The notes beneath the pieces were generated by a model that was not told the origin of the DNA, did no database searches, and worked only from the letters and a program-made list of their open reading frames with translations. DNA of 64,000 nt from Plantago ovata (Eukaryota > Streptophyta > Magnoliopsida > Lamiales > Plantaginaceae). Both the position numbers and the translations under genes were made by a program. Shown here one piece after another: positions 9,697-24,700 of this stretch; the stretch's first letter is position 1; each line of letters opens with the position of its first letter. The stretch spans positions 47,199,129 through 47,263,128 of the forward strand of contig CM051455.1 of the NCBI GenBank assembly GCA_028274465.1, read 5' to 3'.

Positions 9697-12600
9697 ATGG
9701 GTCGACCCGAACCCTGTGTGCTCTACGCCCATACGTTTGTCCATCCGCATCTCGACGAATATGTAGATGAGGTATTTTATTGCCCAATTTCCATGATTTT
9801 GTTATCTGCGCCGATATTAGGTGTTGTTGCCCTACAGTTTTAGCTAATGCATTAGTTTCTATAACTGTTGTATTAACTTTTGTGCTTTTCGTTTATATTG
9901 TTAGCTTAGAAGTTGCTAATTGTAAACGAATTGTAGTGTTGATTATTAGGTCCTGTGTAAGTTTGTTATATGAATTTCAAGAAATTCAGGTTTTCATGTA
10001 GCAGTAGCGAATCAGAAAGTAAACTAAGCTGATGGGGAAAAGTGCTATTCAGTGAATGTAGGTGTTTTGCTACGGCTTGTGACTAGCTAATCTTCTATGC
10101 AAGTAGGTTGTATCAATCTGTTGGAAATTGGATTTGCAAGGTATATATATAAATAAATATATATGATAGGGCTAATTGAAGTTTTCGTCTAGCAGTATTG
10201 TGTCATACAAAAAGACGTTGATAGATAAAACGAGTCATTTGGTCAATTTATTTATTTACAGAGAAAGGATGTAGATGCATAGCTTTTATCAGCGGTGCAG
10301 TAGGGTTCTTATGTTGGCTTTTTAGAGCTCTTCGTACTGTAGTTACTTGAATAAAATTTTACGCAATTGAGAGCTAGCCCTTTCATGTGCCTGTTAACTA
10401 GTAAATGTTGCTGGAAGATTTGGTTAATGAAGGTCAAGTTCAGCATGCTAGTACTCGATCTTTTATTCACGTAATAAGCTTGAATTATTTATGATTAGGC
10501 TATGTGAACCATAGCAAAAAGTCCACCTACGTAATTCTTTGAATTGAAAGCAAGGACCAGGCATATAAAATTGTGGATGGTGTAGTTCATTCTCTCTAGG
10601 AAACAACTGTCCATATAGTATTGTGGAACTTTATTTTCACTGGATCTAGATGGAAGGATATGTAAGCGAGGAATGATTGGAAATCAGGTTAAATTCTCAC
10701 ATCATCAACATTTGTAAATGATCCGGCTGAAGGCAGAATTATTCACAAGCATTATGTCATTCATCCCGTTGTGCCTTCCTGATGCCATGATTATATGCAA
10801 TTAGAAATAACGGCCTCAGAATAGTATTATAGGATACATTATCACATCTCACTTGTGATATTAGAGGCCATCTCTATATCATTGGTGCAAAAGGTCCTTT
10901 TCCCATTTTCCCTGAAAGTCCAGTTGTTTAATCCCTGCATCACCTTCTATGGCACCTCTGTGTCACTGTTGCCTATCTGTCAAACATGGCCCCTCATTAT
11001 GTCACAGAATTAACATTATGGCGTGAGAGGTACAACATGGTGTATCAATGAAATTTTCACCTCCAACTAGATCACCGGTTTCCATGCTATGGGAAAACAT
11101 TGGTACACCATGTTCACTTCCAACTAGAAGTACAAAATATTCGGAATCACTGTATGTTCCTGACATGGGAAAACAGTAGCTCGTAGTTGACAATTTTAAG
11201 CTTTGCTAGTTAAGTTCCACTGTTTTTGGACCTCTACTTTGTATGAATGTATGTCCTGCGTTGTGATATAACTAACTTTACGACATTCTTGTTTGTTTGT
11301 GTGTGTGTGTGCGCGCGCGCTTGTAGTTTCGGAAATTTCTAGTCTTGTCCAATGAAAACATTTCTTGAGTTTTTGTGTGTGAAACATTTCTCTCTTTCCT
11401 GCATTACCCATACAAAACCTGCTACCTGATAACCATAAAGGAGTTCAGTTAACAAATGTTATGGCATTTCTGAAGATACTATTCCATGGCATCAGTGATC
11501 ATGTACATGGTTCAAGAAAATTTGATTATGACCTATTTCTATCAAAGAATGTTATACTTCTATAACTTTTTCCTCTCATGTACTCTATAAATTTTCATAA
11601 ATTGTATAGATTGTTGAAATGTTGCTGAATTATTTGTGCCTTTAATTCCCAGGTGTTATTTTCAGAGCCTGTATTCATCACTGCTTGTGAGTTCATTGAG
11701 CAAAATGCTTCATCACTTTGTCCTGCAGTGAAAATGATGGGGTATGGTAGATTTACATTTGCTATTTTATTTCATTTTAGATGTGACGTCTAACCACATC
11801 CATATTTTGGATCGGGATTTGTCTCTTGAAGTTGCTGACATAGTGAGAGTTCTTTTGGTTTATATCAAGAATAATACTGTATTGTACTTTCCCGTCGATC
11901 TCTGTCATGGTTCTTTAATCTTATTATATGATTGCAAGTTTAATTTCTGTCTCTTGTCGTACTTTGTTGAGCACAGGGCCACTTCACCCCCATCGTTTGC
12001 TCTGGAGGTTTTTATACAGTCTGAAGGGGAGGCAAGATTTAGGCGGCTATGCCTGCCTTATTTGTATTCTCATTCATCATCAAATGTCCTTGAAGTTGAG
12101 GTATATTATTATTTTGAAATATACATGTTTTGGTTATTCAATTGTCTTGTTCCACTATAATAGGTGTTGTACAATGATTTCTGTCGTTCCAACTTCCATG
12201 GTTATGGTGTGTGCTTATTAATGAATTCTAGTTACCTATTTACTTTTGGTTGCAAACAGATGTCAATGCCCTCATTTATTTTGAGAAGTTGCACGTTTGT
12301 TATGAGACCAATTCCACTGTGGAGGCATTAGTAATCATTTTTTTTGGTTTTGTTTTATCCTCAAGTTGGTCTGGGCGTTTTTTATTTTTATTTTTTTGTT
12401 TGATTCTGCATTGCTCCCTCCGCTACTTGCCCATGACTTTTGGGCACAAGTATTAAAGAGAGTGAATAGAAGCTGTGAGTGGGTGTTATTGTATGGAAAG
12501 AATGAACAAATATAACGATTTGATGAGTGACAAATTTGTGTAAATTCCCTATCTTATAAGTTATAAGGGTAATGTTTAAGTAAAAAGTTGTCCATTTGGA

Positions 12601-15600
12601 ATGAAAAGATTGTACAGGACAATTTCAAACTGGAAGTGGGAATGAAATATGGAGACAAAGGAAGTATAATGTTGGTCATTTTTATGAAACCTCTTTTATG
12701 CCCTGTTTAGTGTTATCAGTATAATAATCCAAAATGAAAAGATTATAACCTTTTTTGAAAAAAGGAAAAAAGAATGATAAATGATATTGCAATATTGATG
12801 GCTTTCGATTTGTTGCCTTGTACATCTTTTTATTTTTATTTTTTTCCTCCATCTCCACTAAAATAAACATCTACTAATGCAACTTCTGTTGTAGGCTGTG
12901 GTAACCAGTCATTTGGTTGTGAGAGGCAGCTATCGCAGCCTAAGCATGGTTATTTATGGAAACACAGCGGAAGATTTAGGCCAATTCAATATAGAGGTTG
13001 ATCTAGATAGCTCGTTGACAGAAACAGTGACTACTATTGAAGGGAACCTCGAAGACCTACCTCCTGCTTTTCGGCCCATTAAGCTGACAATTGAGGAACT
13101 TATGCCCTCCTTCAAATTATTATCTCAAGCAGTTGCTCCATTTGATATTTCTCTTGAACTGAGGCAATTTTTGCAACTAGTTTTTACGACTCTAGATTAT
13201 CGGGACCTTGGAGCAGCAGGAGCTAATAATGTCTTAAGTTTATTGTTATCCGTGGCTTCAACTTATGCAAATCCCTGCACGCCTGGCAAAATGACCAATT
13301 CGATGCAAGATGGATTTGTTGTATTAGATGCAGATTCTGATGCAAGTCTTACCGAAGCTGCAAATGAAATTTCACAAATAGGTAGGGAGCTGCAAAATCC
13401 GAATGTGGATTCATGTATATCTTCCGCAGAGAGCTTGTCTGTGTGTGACACAGGTGCCCCTTCTTCTGGAGAATTGGTGGATATTTTACATAAACACTAT
13501 GATTTTTTTAGCAGCATCGAAAATGTAGGATATCCGAATCTTTCTCAGGTAGGTTGTTTGTTCTTTCAGTCTGTAGCAACTTGTCTTCTTTTCCTATTAT
13601 TTTGTGGGACCACTGAGTTTGTTCTGATGTCTGTTTATCTTGTTCTTTGATCCATTTGCATCAAATAGTTGAAATCTGATTTGGCTTTTGTTTACTCATT
13701 TCAGCATAGCAATACAATACTATGGTTGAGCGTTGTCCGACTGTTGTGCTCTGCAAGAGAGAGTTGTTTTCAGTTTGTTAGTTGTGGTGGCATGAAGCAG
13801 CTGGGACATGCATTTACTTCTCAGTTGCAGGATTCCCCTACCCTCACATTGTTGTTGCTTGGAGTGATTGAGCAGGCGACTAGGCTTTCTATAGGCTGTG
13901 AAGGTTTTTTGGGGTGGTGGCCTCGAGAAGATGACAACATACCGCCAGGCATTAGTGAAGGCTATAATCAATTGTTGAAGTTGTTACTAGAAAATCACAG
14001 GCATGATGTTGCCGCCCTTGCAACCTATGTGCTTCATCGAACAAGTGTTTATGAAGTTGCTTGTAGATATGAGGTACACACTGCAAATTGTTACTTGCTT
14101 ATGTCCACTGTAATACCATTATTTTTAGATTGCCTAAACGCACATCAATGAGTATGGATGCATTTACCTGAACAGTGTACAATTGAATCATCTATGACAA
14201 AAATTTTGAGCTTGTTTTTTGGGACAGATTTTTCATCCCTTAAACATTTTTGTGGAAGAGACGATTTGTGATTATTTATCTATTTGTTTCAATGTATCCT
14301 TATCTTTATGTCATCTAGGAGAAAAATTCTAAAATAGCACTTTTCTTGTATTGGATGGTTTATTATATATGACTTTTTAAGGTGAAAGACAGCGTGTTTT
14401 GCATACATCTGGTGACAGGACATCTATTGAGCTTCCTGAATAATTTACAATGACCTCATCTGAATTTTTATAATCTTTGATCTTGTAGTTTGCTGTATTA
14501 TCTTTACTTGGTGGTTCATCAGAGACTGGCGAGGCTGCAAGTTTGGATCTGGACATGCTTGCAAGTGCTAAGCTGCAACTGAAGAAACTCTTGGTTAGTC
14601 GTACCTTTCCTTTTAGTAAGAGCCTGCAGTAAACAACGGAACTTATTAAATGATTTTATGAATCCATATTTTTATCTTTCTTTTATCAACTTGATTGAGT
14701 GCAATTTTGGCGACATATATGGTGCAGAAACTGCTAACGCTGTCCGGTCCAATTGATGACCCTTCTCCAATTGGTGCTGCAAGCAGAATTCAGATAGTTG
14801 GTGATGCTGCTGATTTATCTACATATAAGGCTACAAGTAACTTGATTAAACTTTCAAATTGTTGCTTTCTGAATTGGGACATTGATTCATATGTGCTGTC
14901 GCTTCTGAAGGTATACTGATACACTAACTTTTGAATTTTCAGTTAAGCTTCTTACATTCTTCTGTAGAGGGCCTCTCTGATTAGTTTCATTTTAACTTCA
15001 TATATCCCTCAGCCTCCATTCTTATTCTTATGTTAGAAAGAAGATTTCATATATTTTTCACTTGGCCTTTGTAATTTGTATACCATCATAATTTCAGTCA
15101 TTATTATTTAAAACTCTATCCTATTTGAAATCAATATATGATTAAACACCAGAAGATGAATGGAGAGATACATAAACCAGTTAGACAGAGTAGGAGAAGG
15201 TTATGGACCCTTATGCCTCCCTTTTATTTTTGTATTGTCATCTATCTTATCTGCAGCCTGATAACTTTGCTTGTATCTCGATCAGGAAAGGGGTTTCCTT
15301 CCTTTGTCAGCTGCTTTACTATCGTCTTCTGTTTTACGATCTGGAAGGGGACATGCACTGGACTTGTTTGCTGATGTTGTCTCGTGTATTGAAGCCATAG
15401 TTCTTTTGCTTCTCTTTTGCCGATCAGGTAGTGAAAGTGTGAAGTTAATCGTTCTTGCACCCAGTCATAATACTTCATATGTATGTTATTACTTCTATTT
15501 TCAGGATTGGGATTTCTTTTACATGATCCCGAAGTCGCTTTAACAATTATACGCTCGTTGCGGGGCATAGAGGATGTTCAGAATGAAGACACTATTTCTC

Positions 15601-18600
15601 TTCGCTACGCATCTGCGTTGATATCTAAAGGTTTCTTTTGTCGGCCAAAGGAAGTTGGCATGATTGTTGAGATGCATGCAAGAGCTGTAAGTTCTAGAAG
15701 TAATTTTTAATGATTCTCTGCTTTATGAAATTTGTCATTTACCTCAACGTTACTCTATAGTCTTTTTTTTCCTACATATTTATATTAGTTCGCCATTATT
15801 TATTCTTATTACTTTGCATTTTTGCCTTTACAGTTATCTGCTATAGATAGTTTATGTAAGTTGACGCCAGACAATGAAGAATTTCTATGGGTGCTTTGGG
15901 ACCTATGTCGCCTGTCTAGGTATGCCTGTGATTTACTTTTGTTGCTCAATGCCAGATGGTTATTTTCTAGTTTTCTTCTTGCTAAGTCATTTCTGGTTTG
16001 TCTAGGTCTGAGTGCGGACGCCAAGCTCTGTTGGTTTTGGTGAACTTTCCAGAGGTATGATATTTATTACTGTTCTAGGTGAAGTTTTATGTAGAATATA
16101 ATTACATCACATGGTTTGTTCTGTTGGTTATTCTGCAAGGGCCATTGTCATTATTTTTTTCGAGGTGGTCATGAACTATCTATAATCGCAAGTAGTTTTA
16201 CTCCTGTTAATTATATTCTCCTTTTATCATAAGAACGATATGGTATACTTGAGTAGTTTTTCTTTAATTGTGAGGAATTATTGGTTCCATATCTGCTGCA
16301 GGCTCTTGCAGTTTTAATGACTGCTTTACATTCTGGGAGGGAACTTGATCCGGCTTCCTCAACTGGTATTTTAGTGTTGAAGTTTCATTCTTCATTTTGT
16401 TTCCCATTTCATGTTTGACATCGTATTCTGAAGTAGACAGTTCTTGAATTACAGGAGTATCACCATTAGATCTTGCAATCTTTCACTCAGCCGCCGAGAT
16501 TTTTGAAGTTGTTGTTACTGATTCAACCGCAACTTCTCTGGCGTCTTGGATAGACCATGCTAAGGAACTTCATCTGGCTTTACATTCATCCTCCCCAGGT
16601 TCCACTAAGAAAGATGCTCCTGCACGGCTTTTACAATGGGTAGATGCTAGTGTTGTTTACCATCGGAATGGTGCTACTGGGCTCTTACGATATGTTGCTG
16701 TGCTGGCTTCTGGAGGAGATGCTCACATGGCTTCAAACAGTGTGATATCCTCTGACATGATGGATGTTGACAATGTTGTTGGAGATTCTTCCAGTGGTCC
16801 TGATGGTAACGTTATTGATAACTTAATTGGGAAGCGTATTACTGAAAAGGATTTTCCTGGAGTTATTCTGCGCGATTCCTCTGTTGCTCAGCTCACTACA
16901 GCTTTTCGAATTTTGGCATGTATTTCAGATAATTCGGTATGATATCCCTTTTCAATTCCATGCCTGCATCTATTAACTTAAAAGAGTGATGCTATCTAAT
17001 TTTTATCTGTTTTATAAAAGGTTGTTGCTGCTGCTTTATATGATGATGGTGCTGTAATGGTTATCCATGCTATGGTGATAAATTGCAAACTGATGCTCGA
17101 AAGGTCTTCCAATATTTATGGTTAGTTTTCTTTATATATTCCATTATATGCTGGCTAACGTACCATGAACTGGTAAAAGATTCCTTGGAGGACGCTAATA
17201 TTGCTAGTTCTGTATTCTAGATTCTTGGCTTTATTTATCCAAACTGGATTATTATTCTACAGTTGCAGCACATTTTTCTTTATCAATCTCTCATGTAAAC
17301 TTGCTAATAGTGCTCCCATTCTTTTCTTGCAATGTCATAATCCCTTATCTGTTTATTGATACTACAGATTTCGTAATTTGCGTTCATCTGATATGATCTG
17401 TTGGGCCAAAATTATATTTAGCCAGGCTGTAGGTTTCTATGTTGTTCTGCAGTTATCTGGGATATCTTTCAGTTGTATTAGTACAAGGTACTTAATTTGG
17501 GACTAAAAAGATAGAGGGTTTTTTTTTTTTTGGTGGGTGGGTGGGGGTGGTGGGTTGTTTTACTTCATTGGTACAAACGTAAGCAAATGGCAAATTATCT
17601 TTCTTGGGAGGTTGTAGGTGTCTATGCAGTCTTGTGGATCTGTAGCACTTTCATATACTCCCTCCGTACCAATGAATAGGCTAACATTTGTTTTTACACA
17701 GTTTTTTAATGAGTGTTATATGATGTTTGAGTGGCGGGGGGACCCTTACTAAAGTATTAAGAGAAAGTGGACAAAAAAGGAAACGGAGAAATGAATGGGA
17801 TGGGGGGAGTATCAGTTATTGCCATCACCTTATAATTGACGTTCTGAAAATTGGAGTTATTGATCACATGTGATAATAGAGTTATCTTGGTATACTACGA
17901 ATTTTAACTTTTGTTAGAAAGAAAATCAATATAAAAAATTTCAGACCCCCGCCCCCCTCAATCTTCTTTTATATTGTTTATTTGTGTTGCGAGAGCATGA
18001 TTATGCATTATGGGAATAGACTTATCGTATACCTGAACATTGGAAGATTTTATGCTAGCACTTCCACTCAAACACATACTTCCAGACAGTTCAAATGAGT
18101 TTCCACAAGTATTTCTGCTTGGTCATGTGAGCCTATCTTTCAGCTTCGGTTTATTGCTGTAGTATTCTTTTCTTACTATTAGAGAGATACAGACTTTGAA
18201 ACTCCACTGCTTGTGAATTAAGTCAAGCCAGTTATAACTTATGAGCTTGCCTTGTAGAGAATAAATGAGCCATTGAAATTTGAGCCTCGTACCATGTACC
18301 TGATATGCAATATCAGAACTTGATTTGCTTCCCTATTTTGTAAATCCCCAGCTCTACATCTTACTTTGTCATCATATGAAGCAAACATTTTGTGTCTGGA
18401 ACTCTGAATTGCATCACAGTATCTACTTATTATGAAGCTGAAGAAGTTTCTTATCTTAAGCAGATTATCTTATTGATGAGGGAGCAGAAGGCAATTCAAC
18501 TTCTGATATGCTACTGGAACGTAATCGCGAGAAGAATCTTATTGATTTGCTGATTCCTTCTTTGGTCCTCCTTGTCAATCTGCTGCAGAAACTACAGGTT

Positions 18601-18614
18601 TGGATCTACAATTT

Positions 18615-18703
<89 letters not shown>

Positions 18704-21700
18704 TAAAAATAAAATAATAATAGTAAATAATTATTACATTAATTTGGAGAAATAGAACTACACCTTAATATTTCATTGTACAGTTATACAATCAATGCTA
18801 ATCAACTTGGCGGACCCTGCACCACCTATTTGCAATTCCACCTTCACATCACTCTGGCACATTAGACTCCCTAATGTCACTGATTTTAAGAACTTAATAG
18901 TTAGTACTATGTGAAAGTCAAGATTTCCTTTGATACAAAACACTGAAATTCTCAATCAAGAAGTTACACAATGTATGCAGTATCTCTCCGTCCTTAACAT
19001 CCACTGGAACTATCTGATAAACAGGTCTATTCGTCAAAGTTAATGAAAATATATATTCATTTGTAACATGATTGGTAGTGGAGAATCATGGGGATTTGGA
19101 GACCGTAGAAATTATATGTACTTTCCAAACATTAGACACTACAGCAATATCTGTGTGTCATATAACTCATATAGAACACCAAGTTAGTTTGTATCTGTGT
19201 TTCGTTAGTTTGATTTGTGATGAGCAAGCCAATATGTACAGCGGCGTGGCTTCGGAATTGACATTTTTTTGTTTGTTTGGTCGTGTTTCAGGATGCCAAG
19301 GAGCAACACAGGAACACAAAGCTCATGAATGCACTTTTGCAGTTGCACCGTGAAGTGAGGTAGTACATAGTCTATCCTGTATTAAAGAACCATTTACTGC
19401 TAGTGCAAGCTGAAGTTGGTATATTCTTCCCCTTGCAGTCCCAAGTTAGCAGCCTGTGGAGCAGACCTGTTGCTTTCTTGCCCTGATCATGAACTCGGTT
19501 ATGGAGCCGTGAGCCATCTTCTTGCATCTTCACTAGCCTGTTGGCCTATATACAGTTGGACACCTGGCCTTTTCCATTTCCTCCTTGACAGTCTTCATAC
19601 AACTTCAGTGTTGGCATTAGGCCCCAAGGAAATTTGCAGTTTATTTTGTCTTCTGGTACGTAAACTTGATATTACATTGGTCTTCTGTAGCAACTATTTG
19701 AACGAAATCATTGTAGTACTTATCAATAGTAGATTTGATGGTAGAAAAGTGACGTTGTTCTTTGTGCTCTGCTTTGCAAGAATGATTTATTTCCAGATGG
19801 AAGTATTTGGCTTTGGAAGAATGGAATACCGATGCTTAGTGCACTGAGATCCTTGGCGGTCCCGACATTATTAGGTTCACAAAAAGAGAAGCAGATCAAT
19901 TGGTATCTTAGGGCTGGGCACCCAGAGAAGCTGCTAGTTCAATTGGCTCCACAACTTGCAAAACTTGGAGAGATTATTTTCCATTGTGCCATAAGTGTAT
20001 GTCTTAAATTCCCTTTTAACTGGTGTTTTGTTATCTTAATTAAAAGAAAAAAAAAGAAACGGCAGAGGGTTATTCTAGTAAAAGGCGTATCATGTTTTGT
20101 TTACATCATTTTGGTTTTTCTTTGGGCATTTTATCTGATATTCTCATCATGTACAGATGTCAGCTGTCATACAAGATATGCTACGTGTCTTCATAATACG
20201 GATTGCGTGCTTAAGTAGTGATAGTGCTTCGCTATTGCTGAGGCCTATCATATCATGGATCTCTCAGAGTCTTTTGGAGGCATCAACATTATCTGAAGCT
20301 GATGCATTCAAGGTTTCGAAATAATTCTCGTGCTGAAAAAGTTCCATTTCACCATATTACCTTGTGGTTACTCGGGTTATTTAACATTTATGTATTTTTT
20401 CTGTGGAAATTTTTATTGGCTTCACCAGGTTCACCAATTGCTTAATTTTCTTAGCATGATGTTGGAGCATCCATTGGCTAAGGTACGTACATACAGTGTA
20501 ACTTGCTCTTGTTTCCTTCACACATTCCCAGATGAATTAAACACTTATGAATACTTTATCTCATTCTCTGCATTCTACCCACAGCCACTGTTGTTGAAAG
20601 AGGGGGGCTTTCAGATGTTTAAAAATCTGCTTGAGCGATGCCTTGGAGCTATCAACTCTGAAGTGAAGCTGTTCTCAGAAAACACAAGTTCACTGAAAGA
20701 TGAATTTTCACCTCTTAGTTGGTGCTTACCTCTATTTAAGTCTATCGCATTAACAGCTGATGCTCGGACATCAGTTCAATACTCAAGAGCACATGGAAGG
20801 TCAGAAATTTCCAGCTTAGTAGATATGATGGCTCATTTCTCAACTATTGCTTGGATAAATAATTGTGTTTGTTTTAACAAGATTTAATGGTTCCAGGAAC
20901 ATTCCTGAAACATTTGCAGCTGAAGAATATTCCATTCTCTGGTCATATATTCTTCAATTTTGCATGGTATGTTCTTTTTGACGGCTCCTTTAGAAATTGT
21001 ATTTGTAACTATATCATTCAGTTGTTCCCCCCCCCCCCCCACTGTAGCAAGTTCCTGTTATATAATTGCCTTCTCTCATTTTTAAAGGCAATTTGAAAAT
21101 GGGCCTAACCAAATGTATTCTTTTATTTTGGTCTTGCTTGCTGTATTACACCATGTAATTGTTATCTTATCCATATTCTGTATCTTTAATTCATTCCAAT
21201 TACAGGTTCTGCCAGTCGGAAGAGAATTGCACGCTTGTCTTTCAGCATTCAAGGAGATGGGGGTCTCAGCTGGAGGCCGAAGTGCTTTACTATCAATTTA
21301 TGAGCACATCAAGTACTCAATTACTGAGGATTCTGAAGCTCAAAACAAACATGAATGTGATACAAGTTGCAGTCTCATTGATGTGTCTGAATGGAGTAAA
21401 CAGTCTCCACTGTTCTGCTGCTGGTCCAATTTGATTAGATCTATTAACTCAAAAGACATTCCTGTGGTACATGTTGCTGATGCAATCAGCATGTTATCCT
21501 CGGGGGTTCTAGGCTTTTGCATCACTGAAAATAGGTAATTTTCATGAGGTTTTTGCCTGTTTATTTATCCAATCATTTAGTTTGGTCACTGCTTTCCTTT
21601 GCTTAATGTCTCCTGTTGGTAGTGTCATTTTAATTCATTCAGTTAGACCAACCGGTAGCTTGGGTCTGTCATGTTCCTTTGTGTCATAGATATTATAGTA

Positions 21701-24700
21701 TTTAGATTGCTATATGCTATGATTAAGAAATCAGTGAGTACAATATCAAATTCCTATTATCTAGGTGAAAACCTTATCTCCATCCAATCTATTCTTGCTC
21801 AAAGTATTCTCTGTTGCTTATTCGTTGTTTTGTAGAGAGTTTGTTAGACCTTTCTATTCTATTGGCAGCATTCTCCTTGTCTATTGATTGTTTTGGAGAA
21901 AGTGTTCCATCGGTGTCATCGCACGAGAAAATAAAATTTCTTTTTTCCTCTCATATAGACTTAAACAAGACGAGCTCATAATAGAGTCACAAAAAGCTCA
22001 TACTGTTAATTATATATTGCTACAAGAATTTAGTTGCCTTCAGAATCAGAAAGCTGATTCACTTCTATCATAACATGTTTGTCTCATGCATTATGTTTTC
22101 TCAGTATCAATGCAGATAGTGTTGCTTTGATGAAGTTCCTTTTCGGGGTGAAGAATGATCATTCTGCTGAAGTAGTTATTCGAAAAGACCTGAACTGCAT
22201 TGAGGAGCTCACAAGCTTGTTAGGCTCAGAGATGACCAATCAAGTGACATCTGACTCTCTCCCTACATTTTATCAGGTTTGTTTTTGTAATCTTATAGAA
22301 AATTCTCATCACGAATGAGTTCCCTTTCCTTAACTTAGTTTTTGTAGTGAAAAAGGGGTGGGAGCACAACTTGTCTCTCGACTCCCTTCCAATTTTGCGT
22401 GACTAATAAAAGTCTAGTTTTATAATAAAATAAAATAAATAAAATAATAATAATCAATTTCTTTTTTTATGGTAAATTACCTAGGTGAAGGAGACTGCAA
22501 ATTTGTTATTCCGTCTGTTGAGCTCTGGTATGGAGGTGGATGATGAAATCTCAACTGATTACATCTCATTACTTGCTCCATTTTGCTCGAGGATACATAA
22601 AATAACCAACAGAAGAATGGAGCAGATTGAAAGTCATACGCTGGATGAAGTTGGGGCAAGGTTCTCCTGGGAGTGTCCGGAGAATCTGCGTGAGAGACTG
22701 ACACAGATTGGTCTTCCTTCAAAACGAAAGATTTCTGCACTGGAGGGGCCAAGTAGGCGTGCTAGAGACAATACACCTGCTGAAAGCACATTTTCACGGG
22801 GCTCAGTACCTGTGGTTACCCCCTCTGGCCCGACTCGCCGAGATAACTTCAGGCAGCGTAAGCCAAATACTAGCCGGCCTCCTTCTATGCATGTGGATGA
22901 CTACGTTGCAAGAGAAAGAAATGCTGATGGTACTTATAGCAGTTCTAATGTAATTGCTGTCCCAAGAATAGGATCTTCTAGCGGAAGACCACCATCCATT
23001 CATGTGGACGAATTCATGGCCAGACAAAGGGACCGCCATAATGTTGTTGGAGCATCAGTTACTGAATTGAAAACGATGGCTCCAGATAACAACAGCGATG
23101 CAGATAAGTCGTCAAACAAATCTCGACCACTGAAGCCAGATCTTGATGATGATCTTCAGGGAATTGATATTGTTTTTGATGCGGAAGAAGCTGAACCTGA
23201 TGATAAACTACCCTTTCCGCAATCAGATGATATTTTACAGCAACCTGCACCCGGTACAGTTGACCAACATTCTCGTTCAATTGTCGAGGAGACAGAGAGT
23301 GATTCTCGCTTAGGTACTCCATTAGCATCAATTATGGATGAAAACACACCGGAACTTTCATCCCGAATGTCTGCATCACGCCCTGATAAATCACTGACAC
23401 GAGAACCGAGCATTTCTTCAGATAAGAAGCTCCCTGATCAGCCTGAGGATTCAAAGGGCTTTCCAAATAGAACATCAAGTGCAATTGATTCCCAAATGGT
23501 CGGTAGCTCTGGAGCTGCTGCAGTATCAGTTTACATGAATAATCCATCAGCACATTTTCTGAATGATTCAAGAAGGCCACCTAACTCATACCCCAAAGCA
23601 AATCATCAACAAATTGGGTCACAGAGTTTCCATGATCAGAAATTTCCTTCAAATCAGCCTCCTTTGCCTCCAATGCCACCCCCTCAACAGATCATGGATT
23701 CCCAATTGCTGTTTAGGTCTGCAGCTGATCCACAGTCACAGTTCCATCAAGGCTTCAATGTAAGAGAAGATCTATCTGTGTATCACCTTCAATATGTTGT
23801 TTGGGATGATAGCATAAAAACCCTGCTTAGTAATAACTCGCACCAACTCTCCCATGATTTTTTTTTTTATTCCAGAAAATTCTCCATTTCAGTGTTGGAA
23901 AAAAAATCTTCTTTTGTTCCTTTCCTTTTTCTCTCTTTTGTGCCAAAATATTCTAAATAAGAAAGGAGAGACAGTTTTTGAAACATAAACGATTGTAATC
24001 CAACGTTTGGTGCAAGTTGCATCTAACACAGGAGTTCATGCATTCTTCACTTCATTATTCGCATGAATGTAGTTACTCATTTTCTTCCTTTATTGCAGGT
24101 TCGCCCGGAGTACATGTCAGTGGGGGCAAGTACTTCATCACTTGGAAGGACATCTCACTCTTCTCCCGGTCGATCAAGACCTCCTCCGCCACTTCCTCCT
24201 ACACCACCACCTTATTCCACCAATTCTTCCCCATTGACGTCTGTACAGAATTCAACAAGTCAATCTTTGCAGTATTTTCAAACTGAGCTTCAGCAAACCT
24301 CTGCAGCATTGTCATTTGATAACAACCTAACAGCATCGGGCACGATGCTAACTTCTTATCCCCCAACTCCTTTCATGCAACCATTTTTCAGGCCTGGTTC
24401 TGTCAATTTCTATGGAAACAGTTTAGTTCCCCATCATGGAGATAACATATCTTCTGTCTCACAAAATATTTCCATCATGCCACCGGTTAACCAATTTCAG
24501 CCTATGCAGCCACAGCAAATTCGTCCACCTCAGCATCTTAGACCACCTGTTCCAGCTTCCCCCGTGTCGGATCAGGGATTTTCATTAGCTCATAGTTCCT
24601 TGCATATGCAAGCTCAGCAGCCGCATGTTGTCCCCCCTACCCATAGTGTCTACTATCAATCTCCACAGCAGGATAATGCTTCTCAAGTGAACCCGAACCC

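Noticed and set aside
13263..13451. Minus-strand frames inside VIR exons (also 22477-22752, 22803-23039, 23059-23580)
   Set aside because: They lie opposite well-supported VIR coding exons and have no protein similarity; antisense shadows.
23760..23960. Extension of VIR exon 25 by open reading past 23759
   Set aside because: The GT donor at 23760 joins in phase to exon 26, and the extension is AT-rich, non-conserved sequence ending in a stop.
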